DNA of 64,000 bases from Usnea hakonensis (taxonomy: Eukaryota; Ascomycota; Lecanoromycetes; Lecanorales; Parmeliaceae): contig BLJB01000077.1 of NCBI GenBank assembly GCA_013423325.1, positions 1 through 64,000 on the forward strand. The letters are read 5' to 3'. The notes under the pieces are model-generated. The model had not been told where the DNA came from. It searched no databases and was given only the letters and a program-made list of their open reading frames with translations. Shown piece by piece: positions 23,507-35,485 of this stretch. Every line of letters begins with the position of its first letter. Position 1 is the first letter of the stretch. The position numbers were made by a program, and so were the translations under genes.

Positions 23507-26500
23507 CTACCCTCGATGCGACTCCAGCTTCCGTGCCGCCTCCACCCCTTTCGCAATCTTAGCCCTCAGCAAATCATCCTCCTTCTCATCCCAATTCCCC
23601 CTCTTCAACTGCCCCGCCATCCCCACGCCATCGCCCGCCTTGCCCACCCAATCCTGCTCTCTCCCCTCGCAGTCACACCCATAAGCGTGGCGATACTCAA
23701 ACGGCGCCAGGTTCTGAAGCAGCTTGAGGGCCTGGCTGCTCGCTTTGACTTTCGCGTTTTTGCCCGAGCTGGCGGTGCCTTCGGCCACGATTTCGTCGTG
23801 GATCATGACGGCGGCGATGGCGGTGGGGAGACCGCCTGGGACGATGGCAGGGACTTCGCTCGCCATGATGCGGTAGTTGGCGCAGCCGAAGGAGAGGGAG
23901 AGGAGGTTGTGGAGGTAGGTCTACGGGATGGAGGTCAGCATCTTTATGGGGGAATGATAGTTGAGTGATGAGAGGGGGGAGAGGGGGTTTACCGTCGGGT
24001 GGTTATTGGCGTAGGTATCATAAATGCTCATGTCTTCAAAGAACCATTTGATATGATCATTGAAGAAACGCTCAACCTCTCCGTAATTGAATTCAGAGTC
24101 GACAAACAGGGCACCAATGTAAGACTCCACGATATCCGAAAGAGCCTGAAATGCCAATCATTAGCGGAAAAAGACCAATGGGAGGGTCGAAATTGGCTAC
24201 CTTTGGAGCTGTCTTTGTCAGGGTCCAGTAGTCTCGAGCTCCGTTCGCGTCTCTCTCCACTTCTTCAAGATCTTGCACGTACTCGCGATTCTGACTCTCG
24301 ACGATTGCGCCATTTGATCGAAGATGTTTGTGAAACCCAAGCTTCACAGACACAGCAGCAAGAAATTTGTTAGACACCATGGCCATCTGAGAGGTGTCAG
24401 TCCAGGTGGTGCTATGCAGACGATTTGGATTGGCCAACCTTATGCTCTGTCAGCCATTGAGGATCTCTATCCGGATGTCGGTGAAACAGGAAGCTGATGG
24501 AAGCCATATCGAGCAGAGCATCACCTAAAAATTCGAGTCGTTGATAGCACGGAATTTTTTCTTCGGCAAAAGGATAAGAAGGATGTATGAAAGCTGACCG
24601 TAGCAGTCTTGGATATCTGAAGCGGTAGTTGTCCTCTCGCTCAATTTGCATTGCTAAATTGAGTTGCGATGCCGAAGACTGAGAAGTCTGGTAGCGAGGC
24701 AAAGTGTAGAGACCGTAGTAGTCGTCCCATCGTGTAACGTCGTGATTTGGGTTGGAAACGAAGGCTGTCACGGCTTTGACCGCCATATCCTTACTCTTAT
24801 GCGAGAGTAGAGACGCGCCAATCAAGGCTTCGCAAACGTCCGCAATGGTTTTGTCTCCAAGAGGGTGGCGTACAATGTCTTCACCGGTTTTATTGAAACC
24901 TCGGCCAGCAAGAAGCTTGATGCCTTGAGGATACCACGTGCGCCTGAACGTCTCAGTATAGTGCAATCTTAAAGAAAGGTAAAATCTACTCACCTAGAGA
25001 AACTCGTGGTACGTATGTACTCTTGGAGGTTGAGGAACGTTGCAGTGTTAAAGAGGTTCTTATTGCAAATCATCAGCATGCGTTTCACATGGTAATCATA
25101 CTCGTTCTCCTCTGGGCTCTTGCAAAACACCGATATCGAAGTCGCCATTTTTAAGAAACAATCTCCAATGAACTCAAGTCTCTCGTAATTTTTACCCATT
25201 CCTCGTTGCAAATGGACTTGCTCGCTTCTGTGTTCGTCGGTATTGTCAGAGTCTTTGGTTACAGCCTCCAGAGCTAGGGCTGGTTGAACAACCAACCCCA
25301 AGAGATCACATGCTTCCAGTGCAATAAGATAGTCCTCGATCCGATGAATACTTGGAGGAAATAGATAAGCCATTGCAACGACGGTGGTGGGTAGCTATAC
25401 TAGGTCAACATCGCGAAGGATATATTGAAGAGTGTCCAACTCACAGCAGAGATCTTGAGAGGCTCTGGGCAAAGATACGCAGTGGTGTTAACATTTTTTT
25501 CTTTTTCCGTAATTTCATCGAGTAGATTCAGGCGATGAAAGATCTTGTAGGCGAGGATCACAGGCTGGTCCGGCTCCCATTTCCGAGTTTTAGCGAGCTT
25601 AGAATTTTTGTAGAGAGAGCCGGTTGTGTAGTTGATTATCGAGTCCATATGTTTAGCCTTGTCACTACTTCCGGGTACCGGATCGAACGGTCTCAAGTCT
25701 GGTTTAATAGCGAGAGAATAGAAACGATTTCCTCCGTGCCACTTATCCACCAGGTAGCGGTCAATAAGATCCGCGTGCGGCATGCCGATGGTCCATGGTA
25801 CTTCAGAATGCTGAGACACGTACGCAAGAACGTCCCAGTCAATCAGTCCCTCAGGTGGATTGAGTTTATGAGAGGTATCCCAAGACTTGATGATTGGAGC
25901 TAGCCAGTAAGACATTTGAGGCTCATTGACTTCAAACGTCTTATTGAAGATATCGTAGTAGATACGGAGAGTGAACTCATTCAGCTCCGTTAGCACCGTA
26001 CCGCTCACGTTCAAAGTCGTCGATATTGATGTGCATAGAAGCTGTGACCCTTTGTCAACTTGAAGATGAAGACTAAATGGCGGGATTTCTGGCAGCGCTG
26101 TCCTCGTCAGTAGAGCAAGAGGTTGGGAGGGCCTCCCAAGATTTTCTGGACTTTGCAGAGAGAGAATTGTTAGAAACAACTCGGTTGGAAGTGAGCCCCG
26201 AGACTTTTCCCATAAGCTTGGCTTGACTCTCATGGGGTAAGAGTGAGTCTTGTTCATATTTAAGGCAAGATGAGCATTCCTCATATGCGGTAGGGTCTTA
26301 TGATACGTTGGTATCAAATTCTTGTCCAAATGATTGCTTTGCCGAAGGAGAAGACATGCTTCAAAGGCAGCCGAGCGTCTTGCAATGGCTTTCCTAGACG
26401 AAGGTCTGCCTGTGGCGCTGTGGACAGGCGAGCTCTCTGGTAGTATAACTTCACACACAAATTTCTTGTTTTCGAATGACATGCAATAGGTGGGGTTATG

Positions 26501-28933
26501 GGTGGAGTCTTCATCACGGTTTGGCTGTACGGGTCAGATCATACAGCTTCTGGTGGTTATAGGAAGCTCACCAGGCAGCCCACAAAGTGGGCGAGGACTA
26601 CCAGGCTAGACGCATACGTCAAAGTAGCCCCGGTTTCAGGGTCGATGTACTTCCTATGGCCTTTCTCTTTAACCAACTCTGTCTCGAGCTTGCAGTCGTT
26701 GCCTTGCAACAAGCGATCTGCCGGAAGTGCTTCGCAAAAGTCTCGCATTACGGCCTACTCTACATTAGAATTTGTTTTGCTCTCAATATGCAGCCGAGAT
26801 ACCTCGCCTTGGCGAACATCATCTATCGCTTGGAGATGCATTCTATTGTCTTCTTCGATCATATGTATGTACTAAACGGTATCATTAGCAAACTAGTGCT
26901 CCAAGAAGTGCACACCTAATATATATACCTTTGAATTGGCGTGACGAGCTCGTCCTCGGCTTTGAATATACTGTATTAGAGTGTCGTAAAGATCGAATCT
27001 ATAGGGACCGACTTTAGCTGACATGGTTCGGTAAGATCGGTCAGACTACTGACCTAATAACTAGATTGCAATCTGGAATGTCGAGACCCTCTTCTGCTAT
27101 AGAAGTCGCGATCTAATTTATCAGTGATGGACTCTCAGAAGACGCGGACCAACATACAAGGCAGTTGACATCTCCCTTTCTGAACTTCATCAAAGTCAGG
27201 ACTTGCTGCCTGAAACTGAAGCGGATGTCGCCGACATCTCCAGCTCGACTGCCAATTAATACGTCCGGATGTAGATTGGGCGTTCCTATCAGGCTGAGAA
27301 GCTGAGCCAGCAGCCTTGCAGTGTACCGATGCTTGACGAAAATAATGCATTTAGCGTCGGACGGTTTTTCGAAGATCAGTTGCAAGTACTCGTGTAAGAG
27401 CAGAACTTTGGGGCTCATGCTATTTCCAGAGGCGTCTGGGCTGGCAAATATCCACTTCTTGACAACCTCTTTCGCCTCCCTCAACCGGCTCATTTCAGAA
27501 TCAAGCATCTCCATCGAACGGTTTTCTGAATCACGATTGAATTTGCGTTCCATTTTCCGCTCAACCTTGAGCGCTTGTTCCTCTTCCAGAAAAAAACGCC
27601 ACAGGTGATCTGCGCACCACTCGCCAAGCTGCGAGGTAGCTTCTCGGGCATTCTTGAAAATTTTGGACAAGGCTTCTAAATCACCGAACTTCGCCCTTAG
27701 AGAAGTACAAAGCGGTGTATCGTAGGCGTAGGCCAATCGCTTGTACATAGCAAGGCTTTCATTGGGCCGACTAACAGACATTCGTAGAAGAGAAAGATCT
27801 GAGGTCGTCGCTATTTGACTGTGTAGCATTGCTTCAAGTTCCCTGGACAGCGTTCAGACCTTCATATTGAACGACTGTATGTGGCAATTCACTTACTTGG
27901 CGGCTTTGACAACATCTTGTCTTGCGTCAACAGGAGATGCGGTCATGCTGAATATTTTGGGCCGCTTCGCTGGGTCAAGTTGAGTAACGTAGTAGTCCTT
28001 GATGATTCTGGTAAATTTTAGAATTGTAAAGATGGCTCAGGGAATCAGGGAACACAAACCTCGCGTATGCATGATTTTTCTTGGTGTGGTGTGCTTCATC
28101 GAAGATGAGAAGATTTATATCTCCAATCGATATAAACGAATGCATCAGGCATTGATTGAGTATCTCTGCTGTGCAAACAATGACCTCGTTCGCAGAAAAA
28201 TGCTTTGCCCAGGTTTCTTTCACCCAGAGGTCGCAGCCCATTTCTCCACAAAAATGTTCAACCTTTTGGTCCAGGTTACGTTCCAGTACTGCGGATTGCT
28301 GAAAGACAAGTGTCACACAATCTACCTGTAGGCTTGTCAATTCCGTGGCGATTAGAGATGTAGGGAGAGAAGCTTACTAGGAAGAATGAGATGCGTCGCT
28401 TTTTTCCCATTGCTCGGTCTTCGAGCTCTTTGTCGATCATGTACTTCAAGAGAAGGACGGCAATGAGAGTCTTGCCCGAACCTGTCAAGGTATGAGCCGG
28501 AGAAGCATTGAGCGGCTGCACGCTGGACTTACCAGTGTCAAGCACAGCTATGATATTTTGCTTCTTTGCTTTCTCGAACAGCTCCATCTGATACTCTCTA
28601 GGATCAGTGATAATGACATTGGATTCTTGTTTTGCCATTAGACTACGGATCGAGAGGTTCTCCTCGTTTGCATTATCCACAATTGCTTGCACTTCTTCAT
28701 TCGTGATCTTGGCAGCTCGGTTTGATAACCTGTTTCAGATGATGAGCAGCAACAGTGGATGCAGTCTCTTCCTTTGTAGGAACTCACCACGCCGAAAATT
28801 TACTATTCTGGGCTTTGCGCCTATCCGATATAGTGAGTGTTCTTGGGGCCCTATTATATTCGTCTTCGGAATCCGAAACGCCTGGACTGGGCTCTTGCTC
28901 TAATTCATCGAGCACTCCCAGAGGATTGGCCAT
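23507..28933 (-). CDS. DCL1: Dicer-like endoribonuclease, DCL1 type
   Basis: Dicer-like 1 cuts double-stranded RNA into small RNAs for RNA silencing (quelling, antiviral defence, meiotic silencing). I could splice 16 exons in phase: 28933-28788, 28729-28533, 28481-28378, 28325-28060, 28007-27897, 27842-27158, 27112-27054, 26998-26929, 26871-26803, 26754-26572, 26524-25445, 25394-24994, 24943-24439, 24386-24201, 24145-23993 and 23920-23507. They give 1,542 residues, typical for DCL1. Order: helicase with LDTGSGKT near 112-118, DEAHHTKKNHAYAR near 225 and QSRGRARHANSK; Dicer dimerisation region; RNase IIIa (YERLEFIGDCFLKM near 1060) with its second acidic site ADVCEALIGA; RNase IIIb (RLEFLGDALLD near 1259) with DIVESYIGALFVDS; a dsRNA-binding end; and a short CDC tail like that of DCL1. 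Both RNase III centres keep their acidic residues. No PAZ domain is evident. The start is uncertain: the reading frame stays open upstream into about 29100, possibly through another exon. Confidence 0.93.
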
Positions 28934-29590
28934 TGGTTTCTCGGCACCAAGGTTTGTCACTCCTGTGGCCGTTTCTATATTCGATGGCTGAGCAGGCTTT
29001 CGCTTTGGAGGGACTGAAGATGCGTCTGATGTAGTGTTATACCCTTTGATGGAAGAGTTCTCTACTGGCGCAAAATCCCCGACTTCTTCTAGAGTGAGCT
29101 TGGCGATTAAGATTCAAGCGCAGAGGTGCTAACAATGCATATGACGATGAGCAGGAACGTAAGGGGAGTGACAGTCATCAGTTCATGGCAATGAATGAAG
29201 AATGGGTTGTAGAGGAAGTGTTAATAAGTAAGCCAGCGAAATCGAAAGACTCTTCGAGTGTCTACCCGGACAAGAGCAAGGGATAGCAAGGAAAGTGTTG
29301 GAAAGGAAGGACTCGGGGAGGTCACATGTTGAAGAAACTACGGAGAAGGGCCATTGGTTTGAAGGGGCTTTGATTTAACAATACATTCTTTGTAAAATAA
29401 GGGTGTATCTTCAAAACAGCTGTTTTGTTTAGAGCAAAGCAATCGTGCTTGTAAAGAAAGTACTGGTTCCCTAGCGGCGTGTGGAAGTAGGTCCTATTTA
29501 CCTAGTGCCAAACAAAGCTTCTCATCCTCCTACCGCAAACAAAATGGGATTGTGTTTGAGGGTGTACCGCTAAGCCCAAACAATAACAAT
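28934..29590. other. Divergent promoter region of DCL1 and TAP42
   Basis: About 650 bp between divergent genes. The DCL1-proximal 170 bp stay open in the DCL1 frame and may include its true first exon. The rest has no coding signal. Confidence 0.5.
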
Positions 29591-30764
29591 ATGGATACCG
29601 ATCTGAACATCCGTTCAATCTTCACCTCTGCCAAAATTCAGCGCAATGAGTTGGAATCCTCCTCCGAGCCCACCAGCTCCCCCCACCAAGAAATTCTACA
29701 AGCAGCCGTCAATAGTCTCGAAGAATGTAGGAAGATCGCAGGTCGCATATCATTGTTCAGTCCAAATGAGACTGAAGATGACATCTCGTCTGAGGACCTA
29801 CAGTAGCTGCCACGTCCAAGCTGGGCTTGACCAGCATGGCTGACAGTCCCAGGTACCTTCTTATCGATTACTACTTGGCAGACTTGATACTCAAAGACAA
29901 TGTCACAGACAGAATTTTGGTCCTCAGACGAGCTCAAGAGGCCTATGAACGCTATCTGGGCCTACTGGACACCTACAGCATGCTCAATTCTCGCGACAGG
30001 AAGCTCTACGAAAGATTTCTCGAAGGGAGAGACGAATTCTCCCTGATGTCTACGACAGACCCTGCGGCACGCAGAGATACGAAAATAGCAAGGTACAAGC
30101 AAGAAAATGAATTGAAGCTGAAGCTTGAAGTTTGCGCCCTCCAACTTCCTCCACATGTCTCCTATCCTAATACCCATAGCAGTTCCTCGCCAAGGTCCCA
30201 ATCGAGCTTCAAGGCGATGATACTGCTCTTCGAGAGATCATCCTTGCAGAAATACAGCTATGCGTCCATCACAGCTTTCACTCGCTCGATATGGTTGGTC
30301 AAGAGCTAAAAATCCTTGCGCTCATGCCGCCTACCCCGCCGGCTAGATCTGAAGACCGAGCGGTAGACTACCGAGAACGAAATGGTCAACGTGGAGATGA
30401 CTACTCGGAGCGCCTAGATCCTTCCCTTTCGCAACTCCTCAATAAAGGAAAGGCTGGACCCATACTTAGCAAAGATGGCAAGCCCCTCAAACCATTTACC
30501 CTTCTCGACAGCCGGCAGACAGTACGAGACGGTGTTTTCAGACCAGATCATAGTCTGCCCACTATGACTATAGACGAATATTTGGCGGAAGAGAAGAGGA
30601 GGGGTGGTATAATAGAGGGAGGAGGAGAGCAATCGGGCAGACCCGCTGAGCCTGATGAGGACAACCTGGAAAAAGCGGATATGGAGACAATGAAGGCAAG
30701 GGAGTGGGACGAGTTCACAGAGTCAAACCCCAAAGGTAGTGGAAATACTCTGAACCGTGGATAG
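29591..30764 (+). CDS. TAP42: TAP42/alpha-4 type PP2A-associated protein
   Basis: TAP42 binds catalytic subunits of type 2A phosphatases (PP2A, Sit4) and links them to TOR nutrient signalling in the cytoplasm. Three exons (29591-29802, 29853-30129, 30180-30764) give 357 residues, the normal length. The N-terminal two thirds are helical (YLLIDYYLADLIL, RAQEAYERYLGLLDTY, FLEGRDEFSLMSTTDPAARR, ARYKQENELKLKLE), the tetratricopeptide-like phosphatase-binding part. The C-terminal signature LKPFTLLDSRQTVRDGVF, then LPTMTIDEYLAEEKRRGGII, is diagnostic. The tail is acidic. The ATG chosen is the first in the conserved frame; an upstream ATG at 29544 is in another frame and may form a tiny upstream reading frame. 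Introns are 50 bp each. Confidence 0.94.
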
Positions 30765-30869
30765 CATAACAAGGCTATTCAATACCGAATCTAGTCTCAA
30801 AAAAAATACAGTAACAGATACCCAGGGCTGTCCCCAAACTCCGCGCTTTGCATGTCACAATTGACCGGC

Positions 30870-31667
30870 TCAACCAAGCACCTTCATCTTCTTTTTCTTC
30901 TTTCCAGGCTCCTCCTTCGTCTTCTGTTGAAAATCCCTCCAGCTCCCAATCCTTCCCTCCCTCGTCTGTTCCCACTGCACCTCATGATCCCTCCTCCTCT
31001 TTCTAGACTCTATCTCCTCATCTACCCTCCTCTGCTCCCTGCCCTCCTCTTGCATCTGCGCCTTGATCTGTTTCCTTCTCCTTTGCTCATTATCTACTAG
31101 CACCTCAACGGTCTTCCGCCTCCACGCCTCTTTGAATTCTTTGTCAGGATTCTTTACCTCGTCGCTATCGACGCTCAGTTTACGTTCCCGCATGAGCAAC
31201 ATACGAGCGTCGGCAATACATTCGTCGAGCGTGGTGCGTTGCTTTTCGTCCAAGAGTTCGGTTTGGGCCTTCTTTAGGCGGTCAAACGCGTCGGGCGCGC
31301 GAGGGTTGGACGTTTTATCGGGATGTATGAGGAGAGATTTTTTTCTGTAGCAGACTTTGATCTCAGATTCAGGAACTCCTGGTTGTAAGTCAAGCACTGC
31401 ATAGCTGCAGAAATAGTGATTAGCGGGAAGACACGAAGAAGTGGTATGGTATGGGGAAGCTCACGCATCTAGTTTGAAGGCTTTGAGTATGCGGTCGATC
31501 TCTGCGTCCTAAAGGCCCGTCAATGAGAGAACGTAAGGAGCACCTAGCTTTAGACGTACTCTGTTGTATTCAGCTGCTTCCTTTTCGAGCGCGTCGAGGG
31601 CCTCGAGCTCCTCTTTTCCTCCTCCGTCCTCTTTGACCTCTTCTTTTAGCTGTTCTTTGATTGTCAT
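30870..31667 (-). CDS. J-domain protein, DNAJC8/Spf31-like
   Basis: Three exons (31667-31560, 31508-31465, 31404-30870) give 228 residues. A J domain with the HPD tripeptide (SLLIHPDKTSN, HPD near 78-80) sits close to the N-terminus after a short acidic helix. It is followed by a long charged helical region (VEVLVDNEQRRRKQIKAQMQ) and a lysine-rich end (KKKKKMKVLG) that may be a nuclear signal. This layout fits DNAJC8 and fission yeast Spf31, J-proteins found with spliceosomes; the spliceosomal role is inference. It would stimulate Hsp70 ATPase through the HPD motif. It is convergent with TAP42 (105 bp between stops) and divergent from DBP4. The second exon is only 44 nt. Confidence 0.87.
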
Positions 31668-31852
31668 GACTGTATAATACTAACAAGAAGAATGGCTAAG
31701 GCTACAGTCATGTACCGTTGTACAATAGGGAAGAACAGGAAGGGAATCTCTTCGCTATCTTATCTTAGCGCCATCTCAAAAATGAAGTTATTCCCGGCCC
31801 CACATTTTTGCCGTCCGAGAGAATAAATTGATCATTAGCCAGTATACAGTTC
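31668..31852. promoter_or_regulatory. Short bidirectional promoter, DNAJC8-like gene and DBP4
   Basis: The two start codons lie only 185 bp apart, so both genes must share this region for transcription start and 5' untranslated sequence. I see no clear named motif in it. Confidence 0.55.
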
Positions 31853-34270
31853 ATGGCTCCCATGGGCATTGGGTCGAGGAAAGGCTCAAAGCTGAAATCT
31901 AAGCCAAAGTCTGAGGCCCAAACTTTGAAGAGAAAGCGGGACAATGAGGATCTGGACGCCCTCAATCAACGAGTCCAGGACATCAACGTCAAACAAAATG
32001 ACTACGACACTTTTGTAAGCCTCCCGTTGTCGCAGCCGACAGCATCGGGGCTTCAAGCCTCTCATTATAAGATCCTCACAGACATACAAAAGCAAGCTGT
32101 GCCCCATGCGCTCAAAGGCTCCGATATCCTCGGAGCAGCAAAAACCGGCAGCGGAAAGACCCTTGCCTTCCTAGTACCAGTTCTAGAAAACCTCTACCGC
32201 AGGCAATGGACGGAGTTGGATGGTCTGGGGGCTTTGATACTGTCGCCAACGAGGGAATTGGCTATTCAGATCTTCGAAGTCCTACGAAAGATGGGCCGTT
32301 ACCACACCTTTTCCGCCGGTTTGGTAATTGGGGGCAAAAGTCTACAAGAAGAACGAGAAAGGCTGGGACGCATGAATATCCTTGTGTGTACGCCTGGAAG
32401 AATGCTACAACATATGGACCAGACAGCGGCTTTTGATGTCGGTAATCTGCAAATGCTTGTGCTGGATGAAGCAGATCGAATAATGGACATGGGCTTTCAA
32501 AAAGATGTGGATGCGATTATAGACCACCTACCGAAACAGAGGCAGACTCTTCTATTCAGTGCCACCCAGACCAAAAAGGTGTCCGACCTAGCAAGGTTAA
32601 GCCTAAGAGACCCCGAATATGTGTCTGTGCACGAAGCCGCTACCAGCGCAACGCCATCAACACTGCAGCAGAACTATGTTGTGACCCCGCTATCCGAAAA
32701 ATTAGACATCCTTTGGAGCTTCATCCGATCCAATCTCAAGTCAAAGATCCTGATCTTTTTGTCTTCAGGCAAGCAAGTCCGCTTCGTTTATGAGGCTTTT
32801 CGACACATGCAGCCTGGCATCCCTTTGCTTCACCTTCATGGGAGACAAAAGCAGACGGCGAGGTTAGACATCACTAACAAATTTTCAACTTCAAAGAACT
32901 CATGCCTCTTTGCGACAGATGTAGTCGCACGTGGGCTTGATTTTCCAGCTGTGGATTGGGTCATTCAGCTCGACTGTCCTGAGGATGCGGATACTTATAT
33001 ACACCGTGTGGGTAGAACAGCGCGCTACGAACGAGATGGCAGAGCGGTCCTCTTTCTTGAACCAAGTGAGGAAGAAGGGATGATCAAACGTTTGGAGCAG
33101 AAGAAGGTCACTGTCGAGAAGATCAACGTCCGTCAAAAGAAGCAACAGTCTATCAAGACTCAGCTACAGAACATGTGCTTTAAAGATCCGGAGTTGAAAT
33201 ATCTAGGGCAAAAAGCTTTCGTGTCCTACGTTAGATCTGTACACATTCAGAAAGATAAGGAGGTCTTTAAGCTAAATGAACTACCTTTGGAAGACTTTTC
33301 AGCGAGTTTGGGACTTCCAGGAGCTCCGAAGATCAAATTCCTCAAGGGAGACAATGCTAAGACCTTGAAGAATGCGCCCAGACAAGCTGTCTCTTCTTCA
33401 GAAGATGAGACCGATGCGGACGGCGCTCCTAGTGGCGAGTCAACCACCAAAAAGACTATCACTAGAACGAAATATGACCGAATGTTCGAGCGAACAAACC
33501 AAGACATTCTTACTGATCATTATAGCAAGCTTGTGAATGACGACCAAGGTCAAAGTAACGATTTCAACGACGCAGACGAGGGTAATGATTTCCTGACCGT
33601 CAAACGGCGGCTGAGCGACACTTCAAGCGTTAAGAGCGAGACAGAGCGAGATCTGTTACCATCCAACTCCAACCCAAGCAAAACGCTAGAGCAAACATCT
33701 ATAAAAGTCGACTCCAAGCGCAAAGAGAAGCTCTTCAAATCGAAAAAGAAGCTCCTCAAGCTCAAGGACAGGGGTCAAAAATTTGTTTTCGACGAAGAAG
33801 GCAACCCACACCAAATTTACGAACTGGAGAATGAAGATCAATTTAAACAGCGAGGACCGGCTGATGCACAGAAAGCCAAGTTCCTGGAAGAGGAGCAGAC
33901 GAGGCTGCAGGCTGCGGACCTGGCAGATAAACAGACTGCGAAAGCAAAGAGGAAAGAGAAGCGGGAGAAGAGGAAGGCTAGAGAGGCACAAGAGGCTGAT
34001 GACGGCGACAATTCCGAGGGAAGGGAGGCTGTTCTAATGCCTCTTGAGGGAGAAATTGGCAGAGATCTCGACACCCTGGACACAAGGGACGCGTCTGAAG
34101 GGGTCCAGAGTCCGGAGCCGGTCAAGAAGAGACCGAGGAAATGGTTTGAGGATGACTCCGATGAGGGGGGGAATTCTAAGTGGAAAAGAAGGAATGAGGG
34201 TGTGGTACCAGTACATGAGCCCGAGACTTTGGAAGATCTCGAAGCTGTGGCATCTGGCTTGCTTGGTTGA
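31853..34270 (+). CDS. DBP4: DEAD-box RNA helicase DBP4 (HCA4)
   Basis: DBP4 is a nucleolar ATP-dependent RNA helicase needed for small-subunit rRNA processing, where it releases U14 snoRNA and works with the U3 processome. It is a single-exon gene of 805 residues, the usual family length. The Q motif is LPLSQPTASGLQ. Motif I is AAKTGSGKT near 95-103, motif Ia SPTRELA, motif II LDEADR near 204, motif III SAT near 236, then FATDVVARGLDF (V) and HRVGRTARY (VI). After the helicase core come the DBP4-type region KYLGQKAFVSYVRSVHIQKD and a long charged, lysine- and glutamate-rich tail with many basic clusters, normal for nucleolar helicases. It lacks introns, unlike most neighbours. Confidence 0.95.
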   Translation: MAPMGIGSRKGSKLKSKPKSEAQTLKRKRDNEDLDALNQRVQDINVKQNDYDTFVSLPLSQPTASGLQASHYKILTDIQKQAVPHALKGSDILGAAKTGSGKTLAFLVPVLENLYRRQWTELDGLGALILSPTRELAIQIFEVLRKMGRYHTFSAGLVIGGKSLQEERERLGRMNILVCTPGRMLQHMDQTAAFDVGNLQMLVLDEADRIMDMGFQKDVDAIIDHLPKQRQTLLFSATQTKKVSDLARLSLRDPEYVSVHEAATSATPSTLQQNYVVTPLSEKLDILWSFIRSNLKSKILIFLSSGKQVRFVYEAFRHMQPGIPLLHLHGRQKQTARLDITNKFSTSKNSCLFATDVVARGLDFPAVDWVIQLDCPEDADTYIHRVGRTARYERDGRAVLFLEPSEEEGMIKRLEQKKVTVEKINVRQKKQQSIKTQLQNMCFKDPELKYLGQKAFVSYVRSVHIQKDKEVFKLNELPLEDFSASLGLPGAPKIKFLKGDNAKTLKNAPRQAVSSSEDETDADGAPSGESTTKKTITRTKYDRMFERTNQDILTDHYSKLVNDDQGQSNDFNDADEGNDFLTVKRRLSDTSSVKSETERDLLPSNSNPSKTLEQTSIKVDSKRKEKLFKSKKKLLKLKDRGQKFVFDEEGNPHQIYELENEDQFKQRGPADAQKAKFLEEEQTRLQAADLADKQTAKAKRKEKREKRKAREAQEADDGDNSEGREAVLMPLEGEIGRDLDTLDTRDASEGVQSPEPVKKRPRKWFEDDSDEGGNSKWKRRNEGVVPVHEPETLEDLEAVASGLLG

Positions 34271-34431
34271 TACCTGGCTGATATTTGGTGGCGAGACTCG
34301 GCCAACAGCCTTTGCGCAATCGAACTTTTCTCTAGTCTATATCTTTCGAATGTACGTCGCCTTGTACCTGATAACAGCGTCCGAATATTGCAAAAGCCAC
34401 CTTGGCGGAGGAGAGGATAAGTGCAGCCGGG

Positions 34432-34456
34432 TACACACACACACAACACACACACA
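34432..34456. repeat. CA-dinucleotide microsatellite
   Basis: An imperfect AC/CA run of about 25 bp, interrupted by AACA, lies between DBP4 and the FAD synthetase gene. Confidence 0.85.
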
Positions 34457-34590
34457 ATATTTTGTAGCCCTAAATTCCGCCTAGGAAATCCTACCGCAAT
34501 ATAAGTAGTACCTTAGTTCCGTGTCAGCATAAGGTAGATCCACGTTACACCTTTCTTAATGGATTGGACTTTCTCATTACCAGTCTCGAA

Positions 34591-35485
34591 ATGACAGAGA
34601 CTGGCCGCTCACCCTTCGTCAACGTCCCTGAAGCACCTCCACCCACCAATGGCGACTCCGCCCCTCTCCGCACCATCTGCGCCGACCTCCACACCCGCAT
34701 CACGGCGTTCCTTCAGGAAGACGTCCCGACGGAAAGGCTGCGCGCCGTGCAAGCCCAATGCCGGCACTCCCTCTCCATCATTTCTGAAGCTCTAGAGCGC
34801 TACCCGTAAGTCTTTTGGCCCCCCCCTCTCCTCCCGAATCCAAGTCACACGAAACCAAAAAAAAAAGAAACAAAAACTCAAACAAACCCATAGCCTCGAA
34901 ACGCTCTCCCTCTCCTACAACGGCGGCAAAGACTGCCTCGTCCTCCTCCTCCTCTACCTCTCCCTCCTCTCCACCCACCCTTCCCTCCCCGCCGCCCTCC
35001 CCTCAATCCTCATCCCCCCACCGCACCCCTTCCCCTCCGTCGACGCCTTCATCGCCAGCTCCTCGGCCCACTACCACCTCTCCCTCTCCCAATACACCTC
35101 GGCCTCCATGAAAACCGCCTTCGCCGAGTATCTCACCTCGGGCAGCGGGCGCGCGATCCGCGCCATCATGGTCGGCACGCGGCGCACGGACCCGCACGGC
35201 GCCGCGCTCTCGGCCTTTGACCCGACGGACCATGGCTGGCCCGCGTTCATGAGGGTGCATCCCGTGCTCGAGTGGCGGTATGCGGAGGTGTGGGCGTTTC
35301 TGAGGCATTTGGGGGTGGAGTATTGCGGGTTGTATGATGAGGGGTATACGAGTTTGGGGGGCACGAATGATACGAGGCCGAATCCGAGATTGAGGGTTGT
35401 GGAGGAGGGGAGGGTGTGGTATCGGCCGGCTTATGAGTTGGAGGCGGATGAGGAGGAAAGGTTGGGGAGGGAGGGGTTAGTTTAG
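34591..35485 (+). CDS. FAD1: FAD synthetase (FMN adenylyltransferase)
   Basis: Adenylates FMN with ATP to make FAD, in the PAPS-reductase-like fold of yeast Fad1. Two exons (34591-34805, 34894-35485) joined across an 88-bp intron give 268 residues. The intron removal restores the ATP-binding motif SLSYNGGKDCLVLLL. Other family marks are AIMVGTRRTDPHGA, the HPVLEWRYAEVWAFLR helix and the substrate loop YCGLYDEGYTSLGGTNDT with PNPRL after it. The start is the second ATG in the region; an ATG at 34559 is out of frame. Base composition changes sharply inside the second exon: the first 200 bp are C/T-rich and the last 200 bp G-rich on the coding strand, with third positions strongly G/C until about 35280. 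Confidence 0.93.

Noticed and set aside
26763..26803. In-frame TAG suggesting DCL1 is a pseudogene
   Set aside because: A short GT-AG intron ending in that TAG restores a continuous, conserved DCL1 sequence on both sides.
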